Assembly: GCA_963835555.1 (NCBI GenBank)
Contig: CAWIGC010000008.1
Coordinates: 124,001 to 188,000, forward strand
Length of the DNA stretch: 64,000 bases
From: Sulfopaludibacter sp963835555
GTDB lineage: Bacteria; Acidobacteriota; Terriglobia; Bryobacterales; Bryobacteraceae
Reading direction: 5' to 3'
Below, piece after piece: positions 8,057-17,321 of this stretch; the first letter of the stretch is position 1, and every line of letters begins with the position of its first letter. The notes below the pieces were generated by a model. It had not been told where the DNA came from, ran no database searches, and saw only the letters and a list, made by a program, of their open reading frames with translations. The translations under genes and the position numbers were made by a program.

Positions 8057-9402
8057 GCCAGAATCACCTGCTGGAACTGGCAGTAGAAGTGGTAAAGCGC
8101 GCGCAGGATGCCGGCGCCACCGATGCGGAGTGTACCATCGCCGAGGGTGACGAATTCTCGGCCAACGTGCGCATGCGCGAGTTGGAGAATCTAAAGGAGG
8201 CCGGGTCGCGAGCGGCCGGCTTGCGTATCCTGATTGGCCGCAAGACGGGATCGTCGTATACGTCCGACCTCTCCCCGGAAGGCATTGCGCACCTGGTGAA
8301 ATCGGCCGTGGAACTGGCGGATATCACCACGGACGATCCGCACGCGGATTTGCCGGAACCCGGCGAATTGGGGTCTCTCGGCGGCGACCTGCAGCTTTAT
8401 TCGGCCGACGTGGAAGCCCTCGAGACCGGCCTGAAAGTGGAGACAGCCAAGCGCGCCGAAGAAGCGGCACTGTCAGCCGACCCGCGGATTACCAACTCGG
8501 AGGGCGCGTCGTTCGATACCCACGTGGGCCGCCACATTTTCGCCAATTCCCGTGGATTCGCCGGCGAATACCGTTCCAGCTATTGCGGACTGTCAACTGT
8601 TCCAGTGGCACGCGATGGCGACTCCATGGAGCGCGACTACTGGGATAGTTCCGCGCGCCGGTTTGCGGGCCTGGAGCCTCCGGAAGAGGTCGGCCGGAAG
8701 GCCGCTGCCCGCGCCTTGCGCCGTCTGAATGCTGTGAAGGTAGATACGCGCAAAGTGCCGGTCGTCTTCGAACCGCGCACCGCCCGGTCTCTGCTGGACA
8801 ATCTGTTCGAGGCCGTGCACGGCATGATGGTTTATCGCCACGAATCGTTCCTGGCCGGAAAACTCGGGGAGAAAGTAGCCGGCGAAGGAGTCACGGTGAT
8901 CGACGATGGCACCATCCCGGGGCTGTTCGGCACCTCGCCTTTCGACGATGAAGGCGTGCCTTCCCGGCGGACGATGGTGATTGAGCGGGGTGTTCTGAAG
9001 AACTACCTCTTAAACAGCTACGCCGCGCGCAAACTGGGGATGAGGACAACCGGCAATGCATCGCGGGGGCTAACCGGGAATGCCGGGATCGGGCACGGAA
9101 ACTTTTTCCTGGAAAACGGTGTCAAAACGCCGGAGCAGATGATTGCGGGCATCGCCGACGGATTCTACGTCACGGAGCTGATCGGAATGGGTGTCAATAT
9201 TGTGACCGGGGACTATTCCCGCGGAGCGGCCGGCATCTGGATTCGCAACGGCGAACTGGCGTTTGCGGTATCGGAGGTAACCATTGCCGGGAAACTGCAG
9301 GACATGCTGCTGGACCTGGAAGCTGCCAGCGATCTGGAGTTTCGCAATTCCATTGCCTCGCCTACACTAAAAGTGGGAGAAATGACCGTTGGCGGCAAAT
9401 AA
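8053..9402 (+). CDS. tldE: TldE/PmbA family protein (non-catalytic TldD partner)
   Basis: I start this 449-residue protein at a TTG at 8053, which overlaps the tldD stop (TTGA) and has a GGGAGG ribosome site 6 bases upstream. The frame is open further upstream but that part only shadows tldD. The protein has the PmbA/TldE fold but no HExxxH motif, as expected for the non-catalytic subunit. The VIDDGTIPGLFGTSPFDDEG segment matches the family. It should form the heterodimer with the upstream TldD. Confidence 0.93.
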   Translation: MSQNHLLELAVEVVKRAQDAGATDAECTIAEGDEFSANVRMRELENLKEAGSRAAGLRILIGRKTGSSYTSDLSPEGIAHLVKSAVELADITTDDPHADLPEPGELGSLGGDLQLYSADVEALETGLKVETAKRAEEAALSADPRITNSEGASFDTHVGRHIFANSRGFAGEYRSSYCGLSTVPVARDGDSMERDYWDSSARRFAGLEPPEEVGRKAAARALRRLNAVKVDTRKVPVVFEPRTARSLLDNLFEAVHGMMVYRHESFLAGKLGEKVAGEGVTVIDDGTIPGLFGTSPFDDEGVPSRRTMVIERGVLKNYLLNSYAARKLGMRTTGNASRGLTGNAGIGHGNFFLENGVKTPEQMIAGIADGFYVTELIGMGVNIVTGDYSRGAAGIWIRNGELAFAVSEVTIAGKLQDMLLDLEAASDLEFRNSIASPTLKVGEMTVGGK

Positions 9403-9883
9403 GACGGCACCATTGCAGGAAAAGAAGCAGGCCACCATCCCACCGGTGGCCATCGTGATTGGCCTCGTGCTGCTGGCAGGCGCGGCCGGTTTCTGGTACT
9501 TGAACCGGGCGGCACAGCGTCCTCCCGCTCCGCTGCCACCGCTGACCGGCGACGCCAGACAATACGTACGCGACGGGCACCTTCCTATCAGCGACGTGGC
9601 CATGGAGGCGCATGAGAGCTACCTGAAGCAGCAGGTGGTCGAGATCACCGGCAAGATCGGCAATACCGGCAACCGCGTGATCGATACGGCGGAAATCTAC
9701 TGCGTCTTCTACGACAGCTACAATCAGGTGGTTCTGCGGCAGCGCGTGCCCATCGTAAGCAAAAAAATGGGCGGCCTCGCTCCTGGCGAGACCAAGCAAT
9801 TCCGCCTGCCGTTCGATACCATCCCCGACGGCTGGAACCAGGCGCTTCCGCAAATTGTGATTGCGCGAATCGAGTTCGCGTAG
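9389..9883 (+). CDS. Membrane-anchored FxLYD/DUF2393-like protein
   Basis: The 164-residue protein starts with TTG inside the end of tldE (14-base overlap) with a GGGAGA ribosome site 8 bases upstream. It has one N-terminal membrane anchor (about residues 17-41), a proline-rich linker, and a beta-rich extracytoplasmic domain whose spacing (ITGKIGNTGNRVIDTAEI ... GLAPGETKQFRLPF) resembles FxLYD or DUF2393 domains. Cotranslation with TldD/TldE suggests a shared pathway, possibly at the membrane, but its role is unknown. Confidence 0.65.
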   Translation: MAANKTAPLQEKKQATIPPVAIVIGLVLLAGAAGFWYLNRAAQRPPAPLPPLTGDARQYVRDGHLPISDVAMEAHESYLKQQVVEITGKIGNTGNRVIDTAEIYCVFYDSYNQVVLRQRVPIVSKKMGGLAPGETKQFRLPFDTIPDGWNQALPQIVIARIEFA

Positions 9884-9896
9884 ACCGCCTGTCCCA

Positions 9897-10694
9897 CTAT
9901 TTGGCTTTCCACTGTTCCAGAGGCACCCACCCGCTTCCGGAATCGCAGGTGCCTTCCGTACACACTTCAAATTTATAGATTGGGTGAATTTCCCAGTCGG
10001 AGGCGCGGCTCGGATCGCCCTGGACCGGCACTCCGCTGACGCACGGTGTGTGGCTCGAGTCAAAAAATAGCTGCCCGGTCACTCGAACCGGCAGGTGCGC
10101 CGTGGCTACCGCTTGCACATTGGCCTCCTTCCAGGCAGCCGGGCGATGGTGCGGAATCATCTCGGCAACCACGCCTGAGCATTCCACCTGCCCGGCGGGA
10201 CTATCCACCAGCGAAATGTGGATATCGTAACTGGCCGGAACCTTCGGCACCGCCTTCCCGCAGTTCACACTTTCCGCGCCTTCCTGGCGCGCAATCAGGA
10301 CGTAGCCTTGCAGAACCACCTCATTTCCCTCGCCGAGCGCGGTCAAGGGAGCGCGCTTCTTCACCGGGCCGGGTTTGCTCGACAGCGGATGATCGGACTT
10401 GTTCCCGAAATTGATGCTCGTGTTCTGTTGCACTTTCTCCTGCAGCGCCACCAGGCCGGCAACCGTAATGGGCTGGGCTGGGCCGGAAGCACAGAAACTG
10501 TTCTTGACCTGGTTTTGGCCGGCTTCGGAACTCCCCGGCGTCCCGGCCACTCCGCACAAACCATCGATATTGGTGGGCGTTACCGACGGGAACTGCGGCG
10601 CCGTACAGGAATTGGTGAATTTGTCACCGAATGCCGGCAAAGCAAAACAGACGACCGTGCACGTAAGCAAATAGGGAAGGTGTCGATAAGACAT
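9897..10694 (-). CDS. Secreted hypothetical protein
   Basis: The 265-residue protein has a signal peptide (1-23, cleavage near AFGDK) and a GGAGG ribosome site 6 bases before ATG. The mature part contains a segment with VVLQGYVLIARQEG and LPVRVTGQLFFDSSH, a beta-rich pattern seen in uncharacterised acidobacterial secreted proteins, and a WEIHPIYKFEVC stretch near the end. Several cysteines (near 30, 47, 68, 144, 172, 217, 246, 251) suggest disulfides. I do not recognise an enzyme motif. It converges on the TldD operon with only 13 bases between stops. Confidence 0.6.
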   Translation of the reverse strand: MSYRHLPYLLTCTVVCFALPAFGDKFTNSCTAPQFPSVTPTNIDGLCGVAGTPGSSEAGQNQVKNSFCASGPAQPITVAGLVALQEKVQQNTSINFGNKSDHPLSSKPGPVKKRAPLTALGEGNEVVLQGYVLIARQEGAESVNCGKAVPKVPASYDIHISLVDSPAGQVECSGVVAEMIPHHRPAAWKEANVQAVATAHLPVRVTGQLFFDSSHTPCVSGVPVQGDPSRASDWEIHPIYKFEVCTEGTCDSGSGWVPLEQWKAK

Positions 10695-10725
10695 GAGAAA
10701 CCTCCGCGCAGTTATTGCAGGTTAT

Positions 10726-10735
10726 GTAGGCCTAC
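10726..10735. promoter_or_regulatory. Perfect 10-base palindrome GTAGGCCTAC in a divergent promoter region
   Basis: The palindrome sits in the 79-base gap between two divergent genes, a secreted protein and an RsbU-type phosphatase. Weak extension (GGT ... ACC) gives a 22-base dyad. It could be an operator for both genes. No regulator family is recognised. Confidence 0.3.
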
Positions 10736-10773
10736 TCTACCTTAGTGTATATGGGGTACGCTAGTCTGGAACC

Positions 10774-12669
10774 ATGGAGAAAGGTCCGGCACACTATTGG
10801 CGGCGGATGCGCCGCATCGAAAAGGCCTTTCTCACTTGTTTTATCTTCTACGTCCTACTTCGGATTTCGGGCGTTTCCCCGATAGGCCAGACGGCCGCGG
10901 CTGTCATCGCCTTCCTTCTGGGCATCATCACCCTGTTCCGCCTCGCCCGCAGGGGCATGAAAGAGGCCATCTGGCGGCTGCGCAACCGCCTGATCGCGGC
11001 CTACCTGTTTATTGCAGTCGTTCCCATCGTCCTGATCCTTACGCTGGTAGGAATCGCCGGCTGGATGGTCATCGGCCAGATGGCCGTCTACCTGGTAAAT
11101 ACCGAACTCACACACCGCGAAATGTCGCTGTGGCGGCCAGCCGAAGCGCTGGCCCATCAGCCGACCACCGGGGATCACGGGCCCGCCGTCCGTCGCTTTT
11201 CCATGATGATCCGCTCCGGCTTCCCATCGTTTCAACTCCTGGTGCGAGGCCAGAACCAGTTCACCTATCCGGAAAGCGCGCAGATCGCTCCCGCGTCATC
11301 GGAATGGAAGGACGCTCACGGGCTCATTCTCAAGCGCGAAGGAGGCGAACAGCGCCTGTACGCCTGGGCGCACGCTGTGAACGGGAGCGAAGAGGTCACC
11401 GCTTTTGCACCGGTTACCCGGGAACTATTGACGGACCTGGTGCCCGGACTGGGCGACGTGGCTTTCGCACCGCTGATGGGGCCTGCCAGGGAATCGCACG
11501 TTCCGCCGTCGAAGAACATTTTCGATTTCCCACTGCGTGGATTTTATGCCGTCGATGTCCGCTATTGGAATGACCCGCATCAACACCGCGGACTCATTCT
11601 GCTGGTGGATACCCGCATTTCCGCCGTCCTGGGCACAGTGTTTCAAAAGCTGGATTGGGCCGAACTGGCACTGGGCGCTTTTGTGGTGGTCACCATTATC
11701 TTTCTGCTGGTGGAACTGGTCTCCCTGGTGGCGGGAGTTCAGCTTAGCCGAAGCATCACCGGCGCCGTTCACGAGCTGTACGAAGCCACGCAGCGAGTCA
11801 AAGAGGGCGATTTCACCTATCGGATTCCGGTGAAAGGCAGCGACCAGCTTGCCGAGTTGGGCTCCTCCTTTAACACCATGACGGAGAATCTCGGACGCCT
11901 CATCATTGTTGCCAAAGAGAAGGAACGGCTCGAATCCGAACTGGAGATCGCTCGCGAGGTACAAAACCAGCTCTTCCCTAAGGACGTGCCCTTCACCAAA
12001 ACGCTGGAATTGAAAGGTGTTTGCAGTCCGGCCCGCATGGTTTCCGGCGACTATTACGACTTCATGGCGATCTCGGATTACTCCCTGGCCTTCGCCATCG
12101 GAGATGTCGCGGGCAAGGGAATCTCCGCCGCGCTCCTGATGGCGGCCATCCAATCCACCATGCGCACGCAATTAGGGAGTATGCACAGTAATGGCAATCT
12201 GCCCCTTTCCACGGCGCAACTAGTGGGGAATCTGAACAAACAGCTCTATGCGACTACCTCGCCCGAAAAGTACGCCACCTTCTACTTTGCCATGTATGAA
12301 GAGACCACCCACTCCCTGACTTATACGAACGCGGGGCACCTTGCGCCCATGCTGCTACGCGATGGCAGCTTCGAGATGCTGGATTCCACCGGCACCGTCG
12401 TGGGCGCATTTCCGTTTGCGAACTACAAGGAGAAGACGGTAGTGCTGGAACATGGAGACATGCTGGTTGCCTATACCGACGGCATCGTGGAACCTGAAAA
12501 TGAATATGGCGAGATGTTCGGCGAAGACCGCCTGAAGGATCTGGTAACCAAGTACGCAAACACCGACTCCTCTGAGATTATCGCCCGCTCCATGGAAGCG
12601 GTGATCCAGTGGACCGGTTCCACGGAGTTACAGGACGACATGACCATGGTGGTGGCACGTAGAATATGA
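10774..12669 (+). CDS. RsbU-type PP2C phosphatase with HAMP domain
   Basis: The 631-residue membrane protein has two or three N-terminal membrane segments (about 17-60 and 70-95), an extracytoplasmic sensor region, a membrane segment near 300-325, a HAMP domain (about 325-378) and a C-terminal SpoIIE/RsbU phosphatase. The phosphatase shows SGDYYDF, IGDVAGKG, TNAGHLAPML, YTDGIVEP and DDMTMVV, which carry the metal-binding aspartates. It probably dephosphorylates an anti-sigma antagonist in response to an external signal. No such antagonist or its kinase is in the window. Its stop overlaps the next gene start by 4 bases. Confidence 0.9.
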   Translation: MEKGPAHYWRRMRRIEKAFLTCFIFYVLLRISGVSPIGQTAAAVIAFLLGIITLFRLARRGMKEAIWRLRNRLIAAYLFIAVVPIVLILTLVGIAGWMVIGQMAVYLVNTELTHREMSLWRPAEALAHQPTTGDHGPAVRRFSMMIRSGFPSFQLLVRGQNQFTYPESAQIAPASSEWKDAHGLILKREGGEQRLYAWAHAVNGSEEVTAFAPVTRELLTDLVPGLGDVAFAPLMGPARESHVPPSKNIFDFPLRGFYAVDVRYWNDPHQHRGLILLVDTRISAVLGTVFQKLDWAELALGAFVVVTIIFLLVELVSLVAGVQLSRSITGAVHELYEATQRVKEGDFTYRIPVKGSDQLAELGSSFNTMTENLGRLIIVAKEKERLESELEIAREVQNQLFPKDVPFTKTLELKGVCSPARMVSGDYYDFMAISDYSLAFAIGDVAGKGISAALLMAAIQSTMRTQLGSMHSNGNLPLSTAQLVGNLNKQLYATTSPEKYATFYFAMYEETTHSLTYTNAGHLAPMLLRDGSFEMLDSTGTVVGAFPFANYKEKTVVLEHGDMLVAYTDGIVEPENEYGEMFGEDRLKDLVTKYANTDSSEIIARSMEAVIQWTGSTELQDDMTMVVARRI

Positions 12670-14194
12670 AGGTCCTCACGGCGGCCCAAATGAGAGAAGT
12701 GGACCGGCGCACCGCGCAGGCCGGCATTCCCGGCCTGATCCTGATGGAGAACGCCGGCAGCCGCGTGGTGGAATTTCTGATCGAGCGGTTCGCGCCGCTT
12801 TCCGCGCAGCGCATCGTGGTGCTATGCGGCAAAGGCAACAATGGCGGAGACGGCATGGCCGTGGCGCGCCAGTTGTACACGCGCTGCTCTCCCGAAGCGC
12901 TTTACGTCCTGGTGCTGGCCGCGCCGGAAGAGTTGAAGGGCGATGCCCTGGCGAATTACCAGATGCTCACCGCTTGCGGCTGCCCTGTGCTGCGCGAGGT
13001 TCCCCGGGGGCGCCCAGACTGCCACCGTAGTGATAGACGCGCTGCTGGGCACAGGGCATCACCGGGCCGGCCAGGGGCGTGATGCGGGATGCGATTCGCT
13101 CCATCAATACCGGCTTTCCGCTGGCGAAGGTGGTGGCCGTGGATATGCCTTCCGGAATGCCCAGCGATTCCGGCGAGCCGCAAGGCGAATTTGCGCCCGC
13201 CGACTATACCGTCACCTTCACCGCCCCGAAAGCGGCCCACGTGCTGCCCCCCAATTGCGATTTCGTGGGGGAACTGATCGTGCGCAGCATCGGAACGCGG
13301 CCGGACCTGATGGTGGAATCCGATCTATCCCTGCTGGAGCCTTCCATGTTCCGGCAGTTGCTGGAGCCGCGCCCCGTAGACGGGCACAAAGGCACCTTCG
13401 GCCATGCGCTGATGATTGCGGGGTCGCGCGGAAAGACCGGCGCGGCCACCATGTGCGGCCTGGCCGCCCTGCGCGCCGGAGCGGGCCTGGTCACCGTGGC
13501 ATCGGCGGAGAGCAGCATCGCCGCCATCGCGGTCCATACGCCCGAGTTGATGACCGAACCGCTTGCCGAAACGCCTCACGGCACCATCGCGCTCAATGCC
13601 GACCTGGACCGCGTGGTTCAGGGGAAAACGGTCATCGCCATGGGACCGGGACTCGGGCGCGACCCCGCCATCGCCGAGCTCGTCCGCAGTCTCAACGCCA
13701 CCTGCGAGCAGCCCATGGTGCTGGACGCCGATGCCCTGGTGCCACGACTGGCCGCGCAGTCGCAAATGCTGCGCGTGATTACGCCGCACCCGGGAGAGAT
13801 GGCGCGCCTGCTGGAAAAAAGCATCGCCGAAGTGCAGGCGGATCGCGTGGCCACGGTCCGGACCTTCGCCACCTGGCATCGCATGATCGTCGTCTTGAAA
13901 GGGCACCGCACCGTGATCGGGCTGCCGGATGGCAACGTCTGGATCAATCCCACCGGCACGCCGGCTATGGGCACGGGCGGGACAGGCGACGTGCTCACCG
14001 GTATGATCGCCGGATTCCTGGCGCAGTTCCCCAAGCAGCCCGAACTGGCCGTTGGAGCCGCGGTCTACCTGCACGGCCTTGCCGGTCAGCTCGCCGCCAA
14101 GGTCACCGGAGAGAAGGGACTCATCGCCACAGACATTCTGCAGTACCTGCCCAAGGCCATGGAGGCGTGTGCCGACGTACCGCACCGCCACTGA
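12666..14194 (+). CDS. nnr: Bifunctional NAD(P)H-hydrate epimerase/dehydratase (frameshifted)
   Basis: The enzyme repairs hydrated NADH and NADPH. The N-terminal YjeF epimerase domain starts at 12666 (GKGNNGGDGMAVAR motif). The C-terminal ribokinase-like dehydratase runs to 14194 with the GTGGTGDVLTG motif. Two apparent single-base insertions break it: one in the G-run near 13005 (after LREVP; continues as GAQTATVVIDALLGTG in the second frame) and one near 13056 (GGGC; continues as ITGPARGVMRDAI in the third frame). The protein is otherwise complete, so I treat them as sequence errors. It overlaps the phosphatase gene by 4 bases and tsaE by 26. Confidence 0.88.
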
Positions 14195-14610
14195 AGCGGA
14201 GACCATCGCGCTTGGGCGAACAACTGGCGCGCGAATTGCCGCCGCGGGGCGTGGTGCTGCTGATCGGGAATCTGGGCGCGGGCAAGACCACGCTGGCCAA
14301 GGGAATCGCCAAGGGACGCGCCGCCATCGACCCGGACGACGTCTCCAGCCCCACCTTCACCCTGATTCACGAGTACAGCAGGACAGGCAACCGGTCTTCG
14401 CCGCCGGTATATCATATCGATCTGTACCGTTTGGACGAACCGCGGCAGGTGGCCACGCTCGGGCTGGAGGAGCTGTTCGAGAAAGACGCGCTGGTGCTGA
14501 TCGAATGGGGCGAACGCTTTCCGCAACTGATGCCCGCGGAGCGCACCGAAATCCGCCTGCGCACGCTGGAGAATGACGAAAGGGAAATTGCAGTTACCAC
14601 GCTGATATGA
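14169..14610 (+). CDS. tsaE: tRNA threonylcarbamoyladenosine biosynthesis ATPase TsaE (frameshifted)
   Basis: TsaE is the P-loop ATPase of the t6A37 tRNA modification complex. Walker A is GNLGAGKTTLAKG, followed by SSPTFTLIHEY and HIDLYRL typical of the family. I place the start at a GTG at 14169 (VPTYRTATEAETIALG), after GGAGG; the frame then needs a one-base shift near 14215 to continue as EQLARELPPRG. This +1 is of the same kind as in the gene before it. The gene is sandwiched in an overlapping string between nnr and a short-chain reductase, and nnr-tsaE pairing is common in bacteria. Confidence 0.88.
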
Positions 14611-15392
14611 ACAAACAACCCTGGGCCTTGATTCTGGGCGCGAGCAGCGGCTTCGGCGAAGCCACCGCGCTCGAACTGGCGCGCGCCGGAATGAACATCT
14701 TCGGTGTCCACCTGGACCGCCGCGAGAAGATGCCGCACGTCGCGGAGATCCAAGCCAAAATTCAAGCCATGGGCCGCGAAGTCCAGTTTTTCAATATCAA
14801 TGCCGCCGATGACGGCCGCCGCAAAGAGTGCGTGGAACAGATCGCCGCCCGCATCGCCGAAGACGGAGGCACCTTGCGCGTGCTGCTGCATTCCCTGGCA
14901 TTCGGTGCATTGAAACCGCTGGCCGGTGCGCAGGAAGTGGCGGCGCGGCACCAGATCGAACTGACCGCCGACGTGATGGGCCATTCGCTGGTCTACTGGG
15001 TGCAGGAATGTCTCTGGGCCGGCCTGCTGGATAAAGGCGCGCGCATCTTCGCCATGACCAGCAGCGGCGGCACCCGGGTCATTCCGAACTATGGGCCGGT
15101 CAGCGCCGCCAAGGCCATTCTGGAATCGCACATCCGGCAACTGGCGATGGAACTGGCCCCGGCGGGCATCACGGCCAACGCCATTCTGGCGGGCGTTACC
15201 GACAGCCCGGCCCTGCGCCAGATTCCGGATCACGAAAAACTGATGGAGATCGCCCGCCTGCGCAATCCGCACAAACGGCTCACTACACCGGAAGATGTGG
15301 CCCGCTGCATCGCCGCGCTGTGCCATCCGGCCACTTACTGGCTCACCGGAAACACCCTCCAGGTGGATGGCGGCGAGAACATTATGGGGTGA
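14607..15392 (+). CDS. Enoyl-ACP reductase III-like short-chain dehydrogenase (FabL type)
   Basis: The 261-residue SDR protein has the N-terminal cofactor loop GASSGFGEA (11-19) and a catalytic Tyr162-x6-Lys169 pair. The six-residue spacing between Tyr and Lys, instead of three, is characteristic of FabI/FabL enoyl-ACP reductases. The LLHSLAFG and ILAGVTDSPALR segments also fit the FabL branch. It probably reduces enoyl-ACP in fatty acid synthesis. Its ATG overlaps the tsaE stop (ATGA). Other members of this branch have unknown substrates, so the exact reaction is inferred. Confidence 0.75.
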   Translation: MNKQPWALILGASSGFGEATALELARAGMNIFGVHLDRREKMPHVAEIQAKIQAMGREVQFFNINAADDGRRKECVEQIAARIAEDGGTLRVLLHSLAFGALKPLAGAQEVAARHQIELTADVMGHSLVYWVQECLWAGLLDKGARIFAMTSSGGTRVIPNYGPVSAAKAILESHIRQLAMELAPAGITANAILAGVTDSPALRQIPDHEKLMEIARLRNPHKRLTTPEDVARCIAALCHPATYWLTGNTLQVDGGENIMG

Positions 15393-15659
15393 CCACGGGC
15401 GTGGATTCAAAAACACCGGCAGCAAGCATGGGGGTAGTTTACGATACCGTCATATCGGGAGGTTGTCGGAAGGAGGGCCAACTTGGGCGGCTTTCTGGCT
15501 GTTCGGCGACGCGTGGCGAGGATCTTCTCGCGGAGACACGAACCGGGCCGAGGTCTGAGCGGACGATGGCCGTCAATACACCGGCATCCCGATTCCAGCC
15601 GTACAGAGCTTCTTGCTATTCAGGTGAATTTCTAAGGCTCGCATCGCGGGGGCCATCTT

Positions 15660-16031
15660 AATTTATGGCTATGCCGCCCCCGTGATAACTCGCGAGGCAC
15701 GATCATCTCGACCACTTCGATGGCCTCCGGCACGCGGGACACCGCCTTCCGCGTCCGGGTCGTTGGCTGTCGCCGTGACCGGATCGGCGGGCTCAGCCTC
15801 GAGCAGCGCCCGGCAGGGTGCCGCCCGCTCTCCCCGACAGCGGCCATCCAGCCGTAGTGGCGGATGCGCACCAGACCCTTGGGAAGCACATGCAACAGGA
15901 AGCTCCGGATGAACTCCTCGGCGGCCAGCGTCATTTTGCTGTTTCCTGGAACCATCAAGGGTAATATCGCCGAGGAATCTCACGGAGAAGCTGGTAACAG
16001 GGCTCCTGGATGCTGGTCTGTGCGGATTCAC
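15660..16031 (-). pseudogene. Decayed IS91-family (Y2) transposase C-terminal remnant
   Basis: On the minus strand, translated pieces in three frames together match the end of IS91-type transposases: a WKD/GSRK-like piece at about 15960-15990, then MTLAAEEFIRSFLLHVLPKG and RIRHYG (15850-15950), then degraded cysteine-poor tail pieces down to about 15670. The catalytic tyrosine region is absent. At least two frameshifts lie within 300 bases and the N-terminal two thirds are missing, so the element is dead. The adjacent 270 bases (15393-15660) contain no gene I can support and may include the old element end. Confidence 0.7.
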
Positions 16032-16094
16032 TGTGTTCTCCCGCCGCCGGGTCAGCCGGGCTTTACTTACAAACCTGAACTCTAAGACCGGACG

Positions 16095-16436
16095 TCAGTG
16101 GTTCTCCCGGGGCCCGGAACCGCTAGCTTCCGTGCCGGGCGGCCCAATAAGCGACGGAACAGAGCTGGTGGCGGCCTTTTGCGGCGCGGCCTGCGGTTCT
16201 ACCTCGTCCATCAGGGCTTTCCGCCATCGCTGCACTGCCACGACATAATCCTCGGCAAATTGGTCCACGATCCTCCGGCACTCGAACCATTGTTTCCTGA
16301 GGTCGGCGAGATCCGCCCCTGGATTGACCCGGTTGAAGTCGTTTTCCACCGCTATCGCAAGCCTCAAGCGGTCACCCGCTGCCGCCATTTCCCTTTCCAA
16401 CATCCGGATCCGAGCCTGGGAAGTTCGAGTCGGCAT
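16095..16436 (-). CDS. Small coiled-coil hypothetical protein
   Basis: The 113-residue frame from ATG 16436 encodes a helical, charged protein rich in Arg, Glu and Ala (residues 5-80) with a disordered Pro/Ser tail. A GTG at 16463 would add nine residues. There is no good ribosome site for either. It lies between the IS91 remnant and a small gene on the other strand that carries a group II intron. No known domain is recognised; a role with mobile DNA is only suggested by place. Confidence 0.45.
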   Translation of the reverse strand: MPTRTSQARIRMLEREMAAAGDRLRLAIAVENDFNRVNPGADLADLRKQWFECRRIVDQFAEDYVVAVQRWRKALMDEVEPQAAPQKAATSSVPSLIGPPGTEASGSGPRENH

Positions 16437-16487
16437 CTGTTTACAATCAAATACTAACCACACTTATAGGGGCAAAAGAGGTTGTCT

Positions 16488-16804
16488 TTGGATAGTCAGG
16501 TAACGGCAGCACTATCGGTTCCAACGATCCCGTCGGATCTCGATTTCCTGCGTGCTCAACCGGGCTTCAAACCCTGTATCGAGGACCGTCACCGCGCGCA
16601 ACGCTCCAGACTCTTCCGCGAATACCTGCGGAATCTGGATGAAGACTTTGGCAACATCTGCGCGGCCCTCAAAGTTCTTATGGTTCAATCGCAGCACGAC
16701 CGGCCCGATCTCGCCCTGGGGCCCTGGGGCCTGACCGTCGTTCAGTTGCGGTTGCTGTGCTACCGTTACGGCTTCGGCACGGTCGATACCGGTGGGTTAT
16801 TGGC
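16488..16804 (+). CDS. Small hypothetical protein, 5' exon, interrupted by a group II intron
   Basis: A TTG at 16488 follows an AGAGG ribosome site by 6 bases. The frame encodes about 106 residues of a helical soluble protein without a recognised domain, up to the predicted intron 5' end at 16805. The bases after the intron (18780-18848) read KLFDGMCLELRTLVPAE before a stop, which looks like the natural end of such a helical protein. With the junctions I chose the frames differ by one base, so either a junction is off by one base or there is an indel. Confidence 0.5.
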
Positions 16805-17321
16805 GTGTCCAGTCAAGGACACATCGTCCAGTCGGTGAAAGACCGACCGAGGCCAAAAGACTCAGGCCTCGTAGCTGGGGAGGCGTCGTGGCGCGAAAGC
16901 AAGACGGCGGAGCCCTCCGACAACATACTCGGAAAGGAGTGTGCGCAACGCACCAGGTTGCAACGTACAGTGAACGCAGACGTAGCCTCGTTACACGAAT
17001 CTCCGGTGGCTGAGACGGTCGATAACGCGCGAAAGCAGCAAGGGCTGGCCGAAACGAGTCCGATACGGCAGCTCTCACCGGCGGGGTATCAGCGGCGACA
17101 TGGTGTGAAGGAGGATGTGGAAACTGGAGAAGCCCTCGGTGCCCGGCGAAGAAAACTCGTCGAGGAGATGCCGGCTATAACCGTGAGTGGGAAATGCAGG
17201 CATAGGCGCCAGGGTGGCGGATCGGGTCGCAGTACTGTCGATGGGCGTGCAGCAAAACGCGCCCGGAGGGAAGGGCCCGGACCGGTGAGTATTCCGCTAA
17301 CCAAGGTGAGGCAGGGGTGAA

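Noticed and set aside
12943..14610. One long 555-codon protein spanning nnr and tsaE
   Set aside because: It is a chance fusion: only a short middle piece of nnr and the end of tsaE are in this frame, the rest is Arg-rich shadow sequence.
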